64,000 nt of DNA from Methylomonas sp. (GTDB lineage: Bacteria > Pseudomonadota > Gammaproteobacteria > Methylococcales > Methylomonadaceae). The notes below the pieces were generated by a model. It worked only from the letters and a program-made list of their open reading frames with translations. It did not search any database and was not told the origin of the DNA. The translations under genes and the position numbers were made by a program. The stretch lies in assembly GCA_002929135.1 (NCBI GenBank), contig PESC01000058.1, forward strand, positions 62,001 to 126,000, read 5' to 3'. Shown here one piece after another: positions 8,335-16,734 of this stretch; the stretch's first letter is position 1; the number at the start of each line of letters is the position of its first letter.

Positions 8335-8622
8335 GCTCGGAGTGACGCAATTGTGGCTGCCAAGCGTAGCGGACCTTGAGGTTGAGTGCCCTGCCGGGTA
8401 GGATTTTGCCGACTGCTGCTGCCTTTTCTTATCACAGAAGTGGCAGTCGGTTTTAGCAGTACCCGGCAGGGAGGGTTCCGAGGTCAAGGCTGGCGGTCGC
8501 AATTGCGTCACACCGAGCGCGAGGGTGGGCGGCTTCCGGAGGAGGGGCAGCTTGTCTGGCCCTCCCCCGGAAGCTTCCCCCTCGTGCTCGCTTGCCCTTC
8601 TTGCGCGGGCTGACCGCCAGCC
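8335..8622 (+). repeat. Large nested-hairpin element (MITE-like or structured DNA)
   Basis: No gene is seen here. Arm GCTCGG(A/T)GTGACGCAATTG at 8335-8353 pairs with its complement at 8500-8518. Inside, CCCTGCCGGGTA pairs with TACCCGGCAGGG and CCGACTGC with GCAGTCGG around an AT-rich loop near 8430, giving a roughly 184-bp imperfect palindrome. A second hairpin follows: GCTTCCGG plus GGAGGG (8532-8546) pairs with CCCTCC plus CCGGAAGC (8560-8574). GGCTGGCGGTC (8488-8498) could alternatively pair with GACCGCCAGCC (8612-8622), so the structures compete. Base 8623-8742 shows nothing further that I recognise. Confidence 0.6.
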
Positions 8623-8742
8623 CCGCCTACTGACGTTCCTGTATCACGTCACACACAAAACGCTATAGTGTCTTATTAGGGTTCGTTATGGAGGCGCTCA
8701 CTAAGGGTTTGTTGGGTTACTTTATCTTACAATGGCGTGCTG

Positions 8743-8800
8743 GCATAACGTAGAGCTAAGGGGCGCTGCGCGGCTTTATCGCGCAGCGTCCGTGCTGGGC
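8743..8800 (-). repeat. Degenerate integron attC site
   Basis: Read on the minus strand, GCCCAGC begins 1 base after the methyltransferase stop; a central stem (GACGCTGCGCG / CGCGCAGCGCC) follows, and the site ends CTTAGCTCTAC then GTTATGC. GTTATGC is a common form of the attC R' box and the preceding AGCTC fits an L' box. The R'' side is imperfect (GCCCAGC rather than RYYYAAC). Its position immediately behind a gene is that expected of a cassette recombination site. Confidence 0.55.
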
Positions 8801-8801
8801 G

Positions 8802-9473
8802 TCACCGCTCCCTCGGCTCTGCGATCATGAATACTGAAAAGGCAACCGCAGCGGGCAATAGGCTCAATGGGAAGCGACGGGTCTCCTTGATCTTCATGCT
8901 GTGACGAATTGTCTGTGCCAACCACCTCCAATCAAAGCCCTTGTGGCCAGTGTCATGCGGCGGCAACCTATCGAGTTGATATAGCCCAGCCCAAAATGTC
9001 TCAGACCAGCAATATTCCTTATGGCGCATATAGCCGGTAACGAAAGAGCCAACATTCTTTAGCCAAATGGCTGGGCCAATTTCTACCGGCACCGAGCATA
9101 CGAAAAGTCGTGGTTTGGCAGCAGCAACAGCCTCGACAATTCGTACTACATCATGTTCCGGTATGTGTTCGAATGTTTCCAAAGCGACAATAATGTCGGC
9201 GTGCTTCAAATTCGCTAAAGCGTTTGCGGCGGAATCATGTATCACACGAAAGTTCGGGTCTCCAGCGTACCTTGAGCGCGCAACCTCGACAAAAACAGAG
9301 TTAATTTCAATACCCGTATAGTCAATGTCGAAACGTTCGTTGAGTACCGAGAACAATTTGGCATGAGCGCAACCAATATCGATGACTTTAATCGACTTAC
9401 CATCGGTTTCTCGTGCAATGGCCTTGAACAGCGTCAGAATGTTTCTGTATCGGAACGAATGAAGGTAAGACAC
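8802..9473 (-). CDS. Class I SAM-dependent methyltransferase in an integron cassette, 5' end out of frame
   Basis: Rossmann-fold methyltransferase: SAM motif VIDIGCAHAKLFSVL, acidic residue after strand 2 (YTGIEIN), and motif IIVALETFEHIPEHDVV typical of Methyltransf_11/23 enzymes. Substrate unknown. The only start inside the frame is GTG9473, which has no clear RBS. The frame continues upstream as EYERNQRFNFL before VSYLHSF, but no ATG lies in it. An ATG with a GGAGA ribosome-binding site at 9541 is displaced by five CGACA units; removing one unit joins it to this frame to give a 246- or 247-residue-type protein beginning MTDDTTRHD. So the gene may be phase-variable, or may be frameshifted. 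It is flanked by attC-like sites on both sides. Confidence 0.75.
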   Translation of the reverse strand: MSYLHSFRYRNILTLFKAIARETDGKSIKVIDIGCAHAKLFSVLNERFDIDYTGIEINSVFVEVARSRYAGDPNFRVIHDSAANALANLKHADIIVALETFEHIPEHDVVRIVEAVAAAKPRLFVCSVPVEIGPAIWLKNVGSFVTGYMRHKEYCWSETFWAGLYQLDRLPPHDTGHKGFDWRWLAQTIRHSMKIKETRRFPLSLLPAAVAFSVFMIAEPRER

Positions 9474-9508
9474 CAGGAAATTGAATCGCTGATTTCTCTC
9501 GTATTCCG

Positions 9509-9533
9509 TGTCGTGTCGTGTCGTGTCGTGTCG
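9509..9533 (-). repeat. Pentanucleotide repeat, five CGACA units
   Basis: On the plus strand five TGTCG units in a row; on the coding (minus) strand five CGACA units beginning 7 bases after ATG9541 (ATGACTGA then the repeat). The tract is 25 bases of perfect repeat. Each unit is 5 bases, so change in copy number shifts the reading frame of the methyltransferase. The distance from ATG9541 to the in-frame GTG9473 is 68 bases, not divisible by 3; four or seven units would bring them into frame. Confidence 0.9.
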
Positions 9534-9581
9534 TCAGTCATCGTGAACATTCTCCAAATTTGTCAAGTGAATTGCAGTGTC

Positions 9582-9643
9582 GCCCAACGCAAAGCTCAGT
9601 TGCCGCCGCGATAGCGGCGGTCAACTGGAGCGTTGAGTTAGAC
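9582..9643 (-). repeat. Integron attC site, 62 bp
   Basis: Read on the minus strand it runs from GTCTAAC (R'', RYYYAAC) directly after the TAG stop of the RDD gene to GTTGGGC (R', GTTRRRY). Inner arms CCAGTTG and CAACTG, GCTC and GAGC form the L boxes, and CCGCCGCTATCGCGGCGG is the central stem-loop. R'' and R' pair along all seven bases allowing G-T pairs. The stop codon abutting R'' is the classic gene-cassette arrangement. No integron integrase is in the window. Confidence 0.88.
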
Positions 9644-9916
9644 CTATTTGTTTACTACAAGACATCCTGCCATCATATCGTGTAGACCTTGCTTCTTTTC
9701 AGTAAACGCTACCATGACAAGCCCAATCAGAAGTAGGAGGGCAGAAATTATTTTTCCGAAATAACGTCCTGTTGCCTTTCCAAAACTGACGCGATTTTCT
9801 TCCAAGTCTGTGCCTTTAATTCCAAGAGCCATTTTTCCAAATGCTCCTTGACTTGGCGAAGACTCCATAGCAGCGTAGTAAATCCATCTGATTAATTCTG
9901 CTTTGTCACATTTCAT
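9644..9916 (-). CDS. RDD-family membrane protein, 5'-truncated cassette gene
   Basis: 90 residues. The sequence AAMESSPSQGAFGKMALGIK, GKATGRYFGKIISALLLLIG and KKQGLHDMMAGCLV is the C-terminal two thirds of an RDD domain. Intact RDD proteins start with another membrane segment containing the Arg-Asp-Asp motif, which is missing; the frame upstream reads about 22 codons without a start before a stop. The missing end abuts the decayed IS701-type element, so insertion or deletion probably removed it. The stop is fused to the attC site, marking it as an integron cassette gene. Likely non-functional. Confidence 0.7.
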   Translation of the reverse strand: MKCDKAELIRWIYYAAMESSPSQGAFGKMALGIKGTDLEENRVSFGKATGRYFGKIISALLLLIGLVMVAFTEKKQGLHDMMAGCLVVNK

Positions 9917-9998
9917 TCCAGTGTCACTCGAGAGCGTCTGGCGTGTGATTCCTTGGCGTTTTGCCGTAGTTTATGACGCTTATTGATAGCGTCCGCCA

Positions 9999-11030
9999 GC
10001 TATTCAGCGGTGAGTTGACGGCGTGGCAATAGATGCGCCAAGGCGGTCACTAAATCATTAAATGACAGCATGGGCCACTGTTGGCGTCCCGCCTTTTTCT
10101 GTTTGACCAGAAACAAGGTTCCGAGCATCACCAAGGCCATATGATGATGCCAGGCATCCCAGCGGCGCATTGGATAGGCAATAGTGCGAGATGGCCTGCG
10201 CGCCCACTTCGCGACGCACCAACAAATGCCAGCAACGGGCGTTTTCTTCTTGCCCGTCCCACACCCAAACCCGGGCATGCGAATACTCGGCGACCCGTAA
10301 ACCTTTCTCGCCTTCCCGCAGGGTAAGGCGTTGCCACGCCTCAGGCGGCTGCACCGCCGCCCATTGCTCCACGCGCTGTGAAGGGCATTGCGGCTGGCGA
10401 TGAATGGGCTTTTTACCTCATCCGAACCACTCGGGCACCGACGGCTCGGGGTCTTGCAGATAAATCGTTTGATCGCAGCACGTCGGCCACGAAGCGGCAG
10501 CCTTGCGCATCCACCGCCCGCAGAAAAGTCGGCTCCTTGCCGTAGCCGCCATCGATACCGACGTAACCGAATTGAATGCCGCGTTGCCGGGCGATTTCCA
10601 GCATCGCCAGCGCCAGTTGCGACTTGCTGAGAAACTCGCGCTTATCCTTCGGTATCGCCGCCTTCTTGCAGCGTGCCTCATCATCACACCAATCCTTGGG
10701 TAAATACAGACGGGTGTCGATCAAGGTGGCCATGTCGCCCCGACACAAGGTTGCAAAGACACCCACCTGACAGTTATCGACTTTACCCAAGCGTCCGTTC
10801 CATTGCCGGGCAACACCGGCGGAGGCTTCGCCCTTCTTGGCGAAGCTACTTTCATCAAAAATCAATACCGCATCACGACCGCCCAACAGCTCGTTGGCTT
10901 CCAGGGCAATCTGTCGACCAAATCCATCCCAATCCACACTGCCTTCGGTCAGCATATGCTGCATGGATTGGTGATCCACTTCATTCACCTCGCTCATGCG
11001 CAACATATTGGCCCATTCTGATTGAAACAG
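9999..11030 (-). pseudogene. Decayed IS701-type transposase
   Basis: A DDE transposase broken over several frames. The best frame (about 10470-11030) contains VLIFDESSFAKKGEASAGVA and GRLGKVDNCQVGVFA, hallmark IS701-family motifs, then YGKEPTFLRAVDAQGCRFVA. It shifts frame near 10460 (continuing as YLQDPEPSVPEW), then again as VWVWDGQEENARCWHLLVRR and SHYCLSNAP. A deletion follows before the C-terminus WDAWHHHMALVMLG ending RRQLTAE. The N-terminus is cut off at about 11030 by an IS5-type fragment. A related, also broken copy is at 47.2-47.8 kb. Confidence 0.8.
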
Positions 11031-11347
11031 CCCCCAAAGAGGCGCCGGAATTAGTGACCAAATTGCCTTTGGCTGACTACATGATCGCTGACAAAGGCTA
11101 TGACAGCGAACCCTTACGGATTCAGATTCGCGAGCAAGGCAGCCAGCCGATGATTCCCAGAAAACAAAACTCAACCGTCGGAAATGATGACATGGACTGG
11201 GGTCTCTACAAATATCGCCACCTCGTCGAAAACCTGTTTGCGCGATTGAAACATTTCAGAGCGATTGCAACCCGCTATGACAAGCTGAAACGCAATTTTG
11301 AAAGCACCATTGCCTTGGCGTGCGCTTTCATATGGCTGCCCATGTGA
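11027..11347 (+). pseudogene. C-terminal fragment of an IS5-family transposase
   Basis: About 105 residues: LADYMIADKGYDSEPLRIQI, MIPRKQNSTVGNDDMDWGLY, RHLVENLFARLKHFRAIATR and the end LACAFIWLPM, which is the C-terminal half of IS5/IS427-like transposases with the catalytic Glu in HLVENLF. The N-terminal half is absent; upstream sequence in the same frame belongs to the opposite-strand IS701 remnant. It ends about 105 bases before cydA. Confidence 0.85.
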
Positions 11348-11387
11348 AATGGCAACAGCCCCTAGAAAAACCTACTGCGACAAACGG

Positions 11388-11417
11388 GTGACGGTGAATG
11401 GCCCGCCTACCTATAAT
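11388..11417 (+). promoter_or_regulatory. Sigma-70-type promoter for the cydAB-xfp operon
   Basis: A perfect TATAAT at 11412-11417, with GTGACG at 11388-11393 (4 of 6 matches to TTGACA) 18 bases upstream, 35 bases before the cydA ATG. It sits immediately after the end of the IS5 fragment. Confidence 0.5.
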
Positions 11418-11452
11418 GCCCGGCTTCGACTGCACTGACCCTGGAGCCAAGC

Positions 11453-12838
11453 ATGATGACGGACACTGTTACCGTACTATCGCACTGGCAGTTTGCACTG
11501 AGTGGCTTGCTGCATTTCCTGTTCATCCCGTTGACGCTGGGCTTGTCGCTGTTGCTGGCAGTCATCGAATCTTTCCAGTTTGAGTCTGGCAGGCGCGATG
11601 ACTACCAAAACCCGTTCGGCAGACTCGAACGCCTATTCAAGCTGGCCTTTGTCATGGCGCTGGCATCACGCCTGCCGATACTGCTGCAATTTGGTGCCAA
11701 CGGCTCGTATTTCTCGCATTACGTCGGCGATGCCTTCGCCCTGCCGTTGACGCTTGAGGTTTTGTCCGGCCTGATTTTGGCGGTGTTGCTGTTCGGCCCG
11801 TACTCCCTGGGCCGGAACCGGCTCGGCAAAGGCTGGCATCTGGCATTGACCTGGCTGCTGGTATTAGCAATGCACGTCTCGGCGTTCTGGATACTGCTCA
11901 GTCATAGCTGGATGCAATATCCCGTGGCCGTTGTTTTCAATGATCTATCCTACCGCCTGGAACTGACCGATTTTCAGATATTCATCGCCAACCCGGTGGT
12001 CATGGGCAAATGGCTGCATACCTTGGTCAGCAGCTATGCCTGCGCCGCCGCCGCCGTGATCGTGCTCGCCCTACGCAACCCTGTAGGCTGGCACGATGCT
12101 CGCAGCACTGCACTGATGGCCGCCATCACCGGCTTGATCGCCACCGGCCTGACCGCCATTGGCGACCCAACGCCAAAGCAAGCCAGCCTGACTCAATCGA
12201 TCAAACAGACCCTCATCGAAGGCGACAACCCCGAACGCTGGCTGCCCGAGCTGCAAACCCATGTGCGCCAAGGCGTAGAGGCTTTCCGCTTGCTGGAACG
12301 ATTACGCGATGACCATCAGGATTCGGCCATCCGCGCCGATTTCGCTCGTTTGCAAACCAACCTCGGCTATGCTTGGCTGGTGAAACCGTTCAACCAGCAG
12401 ATTGCCGGTGCCAATGACCAACAGATTGAGCTGGCCGCACAGTCGGCCCTGCCTGCTTGGCCGCTGGTCATTTTGTGGAGTTACCGGCTGATGATTGCGG
12501 CAGGCCTGCTGACATTGGTGTTATTTGCCTGGACAGCCTGGCTGGCCCGGCAAGCCAACGCACCGTCGGAAGCGACCAGAACGAGGCTGACTTGTCTTGC
12601 CGCCGCGCCATGGCTTGCCAGTGTCAGTGGCTGGCTGGTGGCAGAATTTGGCAAACAGCCTTGGGCTATCGCCGGGCTGTTGCCCAGCGCCAGCGGTGTG
12701 TCGGCATCGACGCCGACGGAAGCAGGCATCAGCTTCGCCGCCTATCTACTGGCCAACATCGTCTTTTTGGCCATAGGCTGGCACCTTGCCAAAGCGTTGG
12801 TCAGCAACCCAACGATCAATACGACGGAGGCCGGATGA
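11453..12838 (+). CDS. cydA: Cytochrome bd-type quinol oxidase subunit I (divergent)
   Basis: Multi-pass membrane subunit carrying the hemes of a quinol-oxidising, oxygen-reducing terminal oxidase. Heme ligand equivalents are visible: His21 (LHFLFIPLTLG), His189 (GKWLHTLVSS) and Met347 (SYRLMIAAG). The late motif GWLVAEFGKQPW is the CydA GWxxxExGRQPW with Arg to Lys. The counterpart of E. coli Glu107 appears to be Ala110 (LEVLSGLILAV) while Glu99 is kept (Glu102), and the quinol-binding loop (about 235-275) is short and unlike the E. coli sequence. 461 residues is shorter than E. coli CydA (522). First gene of a three-gene operon; overlaps cydB by ATGA. Confidence 0.85.
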   Translation: MMTDTVTVLSHWQFALSGLLHFLFIPLTLGLSLLLAVIESFQFESGRRDDYQNPFGRLERLFKLAFVMALASRLPILLQFGANGSYFSHYVGDAFALPLTLEVLSGLILAVLLFGPYSLGRNRLGKGWHLALTWLLVLAMHVSAFWILLSHSWMQYPVAVVFNDLSYRLELTDFQIFIANPVVMGKWLHTLVSSYACAAAAVIVLALRNPVGWHDARSTALMAAITGLIATGLTAIGDPTPKQASLTQSIKQTLIEGDNPERWLPELQTHVRQGVEAFRLLERLRDDHQDSAIRADFARLQTNLGYAWLVKPFNQQIAGANDQQIELAAQSALPAWPLVILWSYRLMIAAGLLTLVLFAWTAWLARQANAPSEATRTRLTCLAAAPWLASVSGWLVAEFGKQPWAIAGLLPSASGVSASTPTEAGISFAAYLLANIVFLAIGWHLAKALVSNPTINTTEAG

Positions 12839-13998
12839 TGACGACCGATCTGGAAACCCTGCGCCTTTTGGCTTGGGCGATTCTGATGCTGGCGACAGTC
12901 GGCGTCGGCCTGCTCGAAGGCATCAGCAGCGGCGGGCTGGCCTTGTTGTCTGCCGTGGGTGAGCGCCGCGATCACGGCCATGCCTTGATTCGGACGCTGG
13001 CGCCCGTTGCGCTGCTGCACGCCGCCTGGCTGATGCTGTTTCTTGCCCTGATTTTTGCCGCCTGGCCAATCGCCTACGCCGTGGCCTTGCACAGCTTTCG
13101 CTGCGTGTTGCTGGCCATGCTGTTGTTGCTGATGCTGCGCCTGCCGCTGCTGTATTTTTATCGGCAACTGCCTGAACACTGGCAAGGCCACGCCTGTAAA
13201 TTGCTGGCGGCCAGCGGCCTGATGATGGCTGTCGGGTTTGGGCTGCTGGCGGGCAACGTACTGAAAGGTGTGCCGTTCCATCTCGACAGCGACATGCGCG
13301 TCGCCTTTCTCGGCGACCTCATGACCCTGCTCAACCCGTTTGCGGTGTTGGTGGCAGCCACCGTATTGGCATTATTGACGATGCACGGTGCCAGCTATCT
13401 GGCGCTGCATACCTACGGCGGCGTGCAGCTACAGCTACGGGCGCTGCAATGGCGGGCAGGCATCGGATTTGCCATTCTGCTGGTGCTGACCGGCTTGTGG
13501 ATCAGCCATCTCGAAGGCTATCACGTCACCTCCGACATCCTGACCAAGGCAGCCTCCAATCCGCTGGCGAAATTCGTCAAACGCAGTGAGGGTTTATGGC
13601 TGGACAATTACGAACACGAGCCGTGGCTGGCGGTGTTGCCGACACTGGCTTTCATCGCCTGCGGCCTGGTGGTTTGGCTGGCGCGGCGGGGCCAAAACTA
13701 CTGGGCGATGCTATCGAGCACCGTCTGCGTGACAATGACCAGCCTGACTTTCGGCGCCTCGCTGTTTCCGTTCCTGCTGCCCTCCAACATTTCGCTCAAC
13801 AGCTCGCTGACAATCTGGGACAGCAGCGCCAGCCCGATCGCGCTGGCTGTCACAGTTTGCGCCGCCGGTGTTGGCCTGCCGCTGCTGGCGATACTCAGCC
13901 GCTGGGGGCATACCGGTTTTGCCGCATCTAATTGGCACGATGGGGAACTTGACACACCGCCACAGCATCCACCTATTTCATCATCAACAAAGGAGTAA
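12835..13998 (+). CDS. cydB: Cytochrome bd-type quinol oxidase subunit II
   Basis: 387 residues, about nine membrane helices, with no soluble domain. The N-terminus ([20 protein letters not shown]) corresponds to CydB helix 1, where the family usually has a FDLG-type motif, here degenerate. [18 protein letters not shown] and [20 protein letters not shown] match the conserved CydB C-terminal region (typical P-x-SLTIWDASSS). The ATG at 12835 overlaps the cydA stop. Its own TAA lies inside the ribosome-binding site of the phosphoketolase gene, so the three genes are probably translated together. Confidence 0.87.
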   Translation: MMTTDLETLRLLAWAILMLATVGVGLLEGISSGGLALLSAVGERRDHGHALIRTLAPVALLHAAWLMLFLALIFAAWPIAYAVALHSFRCVLLAMLLLLMLRLPLLYFYRQLPEHWQGHACKLLAASGLMMAVGFGLLAGNVLKGVPFHLDSDMRVAFLGDLMTLLNPFAVLVAATVLALLTMHGASYLALHTYGGVQLQLRALQWRAGIGFAILLVLTGLWISHLEGYHVTSDILTKAASNPLAKFVKRSEGLWLDNYEHEPWLAVLPTLAFIACGLVVWLARRGQNYWAMLSSTVCVTMTSLTFGASLFPFLLPSNISLNSSLTIWDSSASPIALAVTVCAAGVGLPLLAILSRWGHTGFAASNWHDGELDTPPQHPPISSSTKE

Positions 13999-14003
13999 GC
14001 ATC

Positions 14004-16382
14004 ATGACCGATCGTTTGAGCCAACAAGGGCTTAATCAGCAGGAACTCAACCAGATCGATGCCTATTGGCGTGCGTGTAACTATCTTGCCGTCGGCATGA
14101 TTTACCTGCACGACAACCCCTTGCTGCGCGAACCGCTCAAACCCGAGCACATCAAGCGCCGCCTGCTGGGTCACTGGGGTGCCAGTCCTGGCCTGAGCTT
14201 CACCTATGTTCACATCAACCGGCTGATCAACAAATACGATCTGGACGCCATTTTCCTGGCTGGCCCAGGTCACGGTGCACCGGGTGTGCTGGCGCCGGTT
14301 TATCTGGAAGGCAGCTATTCCGAAATCTACCCCAACAAGAGTGAGGACGAGGAAGGCATGCTCAATTTCTTCAAGGAGTTCTCGTTTCCCGGCGGTATTG
14401 GTAGCCATTGCACCCCCGAAACCCCTGGCTCCATCCATGAAGGCGGCGAACTGGGTTACAGCGTATCTCACGCCTTCGGCGCTGCTTTCGACAACCCAGA
14501 CTTGCTGGTGGCGGTCGTAGTAGGAGACGGCGAAGCGGAAACCGGGCCGCTGGCGACATCCTGGCATTCCACTAAATTCCTCAACCCGATCCGCGACGGC
14601 GCGGTGCTGCCCATCCTGCATCTCAACGGCTACAAGATCAACAACCCGACCTTGCTGTCGCGCATCAGCCACGAAGAACTGGAGAAGTTGTTCGAAGGCT
14701 ATGGCTGGAAGCCGTATTTCGTCGAAGGCAGCGAGCCTATGGACATGCACGGCAAAATGGCCGAGGTCATGGAGCAATGTGTGCTGGAAATCCGCGCGAT
14801 TCAACAGCAGGCACGCAGCAGCGGCGAAGCCATAAGACCGCGCTGGCCGATGATCGTGTTGCGTTCACCCAAAGGCTGGACCGGGCCGAAAGAGGTGGAT
14901 GGCCGCAAGGTCGAAGGTTTTTGGCGCTCTCACCAGGTGCCGCTGTCGGGTGTACGCAACAACCCAGCGCATCTGGCACAACTGGAAGCCTGGCTGCGCA
15001 GCTACAAACCCGAGGAACTGTTCGACGCCGACGGCTGTTTCAAGCCGGAACTGAAAGCGCTTGCCCCTAAAGGCCAGCGTCGCATGAGCGCCAACCCGCA
15101 CGCCAACGGCGGCCAGTTGCGCAAAGCCTTGCGCATGCCAGACTTCCGCGACTACAGTATCGAAGTGACCAAACCCGGCACCACCACCGCCGAAAATACT
15201 CGGCCACTCGGCAAATTCCTGCGCGACATCATGCACGACAATATGCGCAATTTCCGTGTGTTTGGCCCCGATGAAAACACCTCGAACAAGCTCGACGATG
15301 TGTATCAGGCCAGCAAGAAAACCTGGCTGGCGGATTATCTGCCGGAAGACGCCGACGGCGGTGAACTGTCGCCCGATGGTCGCGTCATGGAAATGCTGTC
15401 GGAACACACCCTGGAAGGCTGGCTGGAAGGCTATCTTCTGACCGGTCGTCACGGCTTCTTTTCGACCTACGAAGCCTTTGTTCACGTCATCGACTCGATG
15501 TTCAACCAGCACGCCAAGTGGCTGGCGATGTGCAACGAAATTCCATGGCGTGCGCCGATTTCGTCACTCAACCTGCTGATTACTTCGACCGTATGGCGTC
15601 AGGATCACAACGGCTTCACCCATCAGGATCCTGGCTTCCTGGACTTGGTGGTCAACAAAAGTCCGACGGTGACGCGGATTTATCTGCCACCTGATGTCAA
15701 CTGCCTGCTGTCGGTTGCCAATCACTGCCTGAACAGCCGTGATTACATCAACGTCATCGTGTCCGACAAGCAAAAGCATTTGCAATATCTGGACATGGAT
15801 GCTGCGATCAAGCATTGCACCAAAGGCATAGGCATCTGGGATTGGGCCAGCAACGATAACGGCAGCGAACCCGACCTGGTCATGGCCAGCGCAGGCGATA
15901 TTCCCACCAAGGAAGCCCTGGCCGCCACCCTGATTTTGCGCGAATACTTCCCAGCGCTGAAAATACGCTTCGTCAATGTGGTCGATCTCTACAAACTGGC
16001 ACCGGCCTCCGAGCATCCGCACGGCTTGTCCGATAAGGATTTCGACAGCTTGTTCACGCTGGACAAGCCGATCATGTTCAACTTCCACGGCTACCCCTGG
16101 TTGCTTCACCGCCTGGCGTACCGTCGCCACAACCACAAAAACCTGCATGTGCGTGGCTACAAGGAAAAGGGCAGTATCAACACCCCGCTGGAACTGGCGA
16201 TAGAAAACGAAATCGACCGTTTCAGTCTGGTGATCGACGCGATAGACCGCATACCGGCGCTGAAGGTGGCGGGTGCGCATGTCAAAGAGAAAATGCGCGA
16301 CATGCAGATCGAATGCCGCAACTATGCCCATGAATACGGCATCGACGTGCCGGAAATCGACGGCTGGACCTGGCCGGACTGA
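14004..16382 (+). CDS. xfp: Xylulose-5-phosphate/fructose-6-phosphate phosphoketolase
   Basis: A 792-residue thiamine diphosphate enzyme that cleaves xylulose-5-P (and often fructose-6-P) with phosphate to acetyl phosphate and an aldose phosphate. Motifs: [10 protein letters not shown] and [20 protein letters not shown] near the N-terminus, the ThDP-binding [18 protein letters not shown], and [12 protein letters not shown] and [13 protein letters not shown] in the second domain, all typical of phosphoketolases. GGAG precedes the ATG and overlaps the cydB stop. Acetyl phosphate can yield ATP and acetate or acetyl-CoA, bypassing pyruvate decarboxylation, which makes the link with a high-affinity oxidase noteworthy. 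Confidence 0.96.
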   Translation: MTDRLSQQGLNQQELNQIDAYWRACNYLAVGMIYLHDNPLLREPLKPEHIKRRLLGHWGASPGLSFTYVHINRLINKYDLDAIFLAGPGHGAPGVLAPVYLEGSYSEIYPNKSEDEEGMLNFFKEFSFPGGIGSHCTPETPGSIHEGGELGYSVSHAFGAAFDNPDLLVAVVVGDGEAETGPLATSWHSTKFLNPIRDGAVLPILHLNGYKINNPTLLSRISHEELEKLFEGYGWKPYFVEGSEPMDMHGKMAEVMEQCVLEIRAIQQQARSSGEAIRPRWPMIVLRSPKGWTGPKEVDGRKVEGFWRSHQVPLSGVRNNPAHLAQLEAWLRSYKPEELFDADGCFKPELKALAPKGQRRMSANPHANGGQLRKALRMPDFRDYSIEVTKPGTTTAENTRPLGKFLRDIMHDNMRNFRVFGPDENTSNKLDDVYQASKKTWLADYLPEDADGGELSPDGRVMEMLSEHTLEGWLEGYLLTGRHGFFSTYEAFVHVIDSMFNQHAKWLAMCNEIPWRAPISSLNLLITSTVWRQDHNGFTHQDPGFLDLVVNKSPTVTRIYLPPDVNCLLSVANHCLNSRDYINVIVSDKQKHLQYLDMDAAIKHCTKGIGIWDWASNDNGSEPDLVMASAGDIPTKEALAATLILREYFPALKIRFVNVVDLYKLAPASEHPHGLSDKDFDSLFTLDKPIMFNFHGYPWLLHRLAYRRHNHKNLHVRGYKEKGSINTPLELAIENEIDRFSLVIDAIDRIPALKVAGAHVKEKMRDMQIECRNYAHEYGIDVPEIDGWTWPD

Positions 16383-16388
16383 GGGCTG

Positions 16389-16426
16389 TTTTCCCGTTGT
16401 CATGACTCGATGTGGCAACGGGAAAT
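16389..16426 (+). terminator. Possible hairpin terminator after xfp
   Basis: TTTCCCGTTG (16390-16399) pairs perfectly with CAACGGGAAA (16416-16425) across a 16-base loop. No T run follows, so it may be a weak terminator or a 3' stabilising stem. The rest of the gap up to 16734 holds no gene that I can support. Confidence 0.4.
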
Positions 16427-16734
16427 CTAAAATCTGGAGGTGCTGAATGAACGGATTACTTCCCGTTCATTCGGCACCCTGAAATGACGATCCTACGCTG
16501 GCCGAACCCATGACAGCCTGCGCCAAACCGCTGTAGCAATACCGCAACAATTGTTGTCAAGCCGCTTTCAGGTGGCTTCAATCTCTCCCCTGCCGAAATT
16601 CCCACACACGATTTGCCAGCAGCACACGCTGGAACTTGTTTCAAGCCATCTTGTCTCACGCAGCGAAATCCATACAAAAACAATTACTTATGTAATTTAT
16701 TGAAATGTACCCGACGATGAACTATAGTCAGTGT

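Noticed and set aside
9509-9533. Reading the pentanucleotide tract as a CRISPR-like array
   Set aside because: Repeat units are 5 bases without spacers; it is a simple tandem repeat. No CRISPR array or cas gene is in the window.
16456-16683. A minus-strand 75-residue frame between xfp and the TPR gene
   Set aside because: No ribosome site, odd composition (several Cys, Arg) and no match to any pattern; treated as non-coding.
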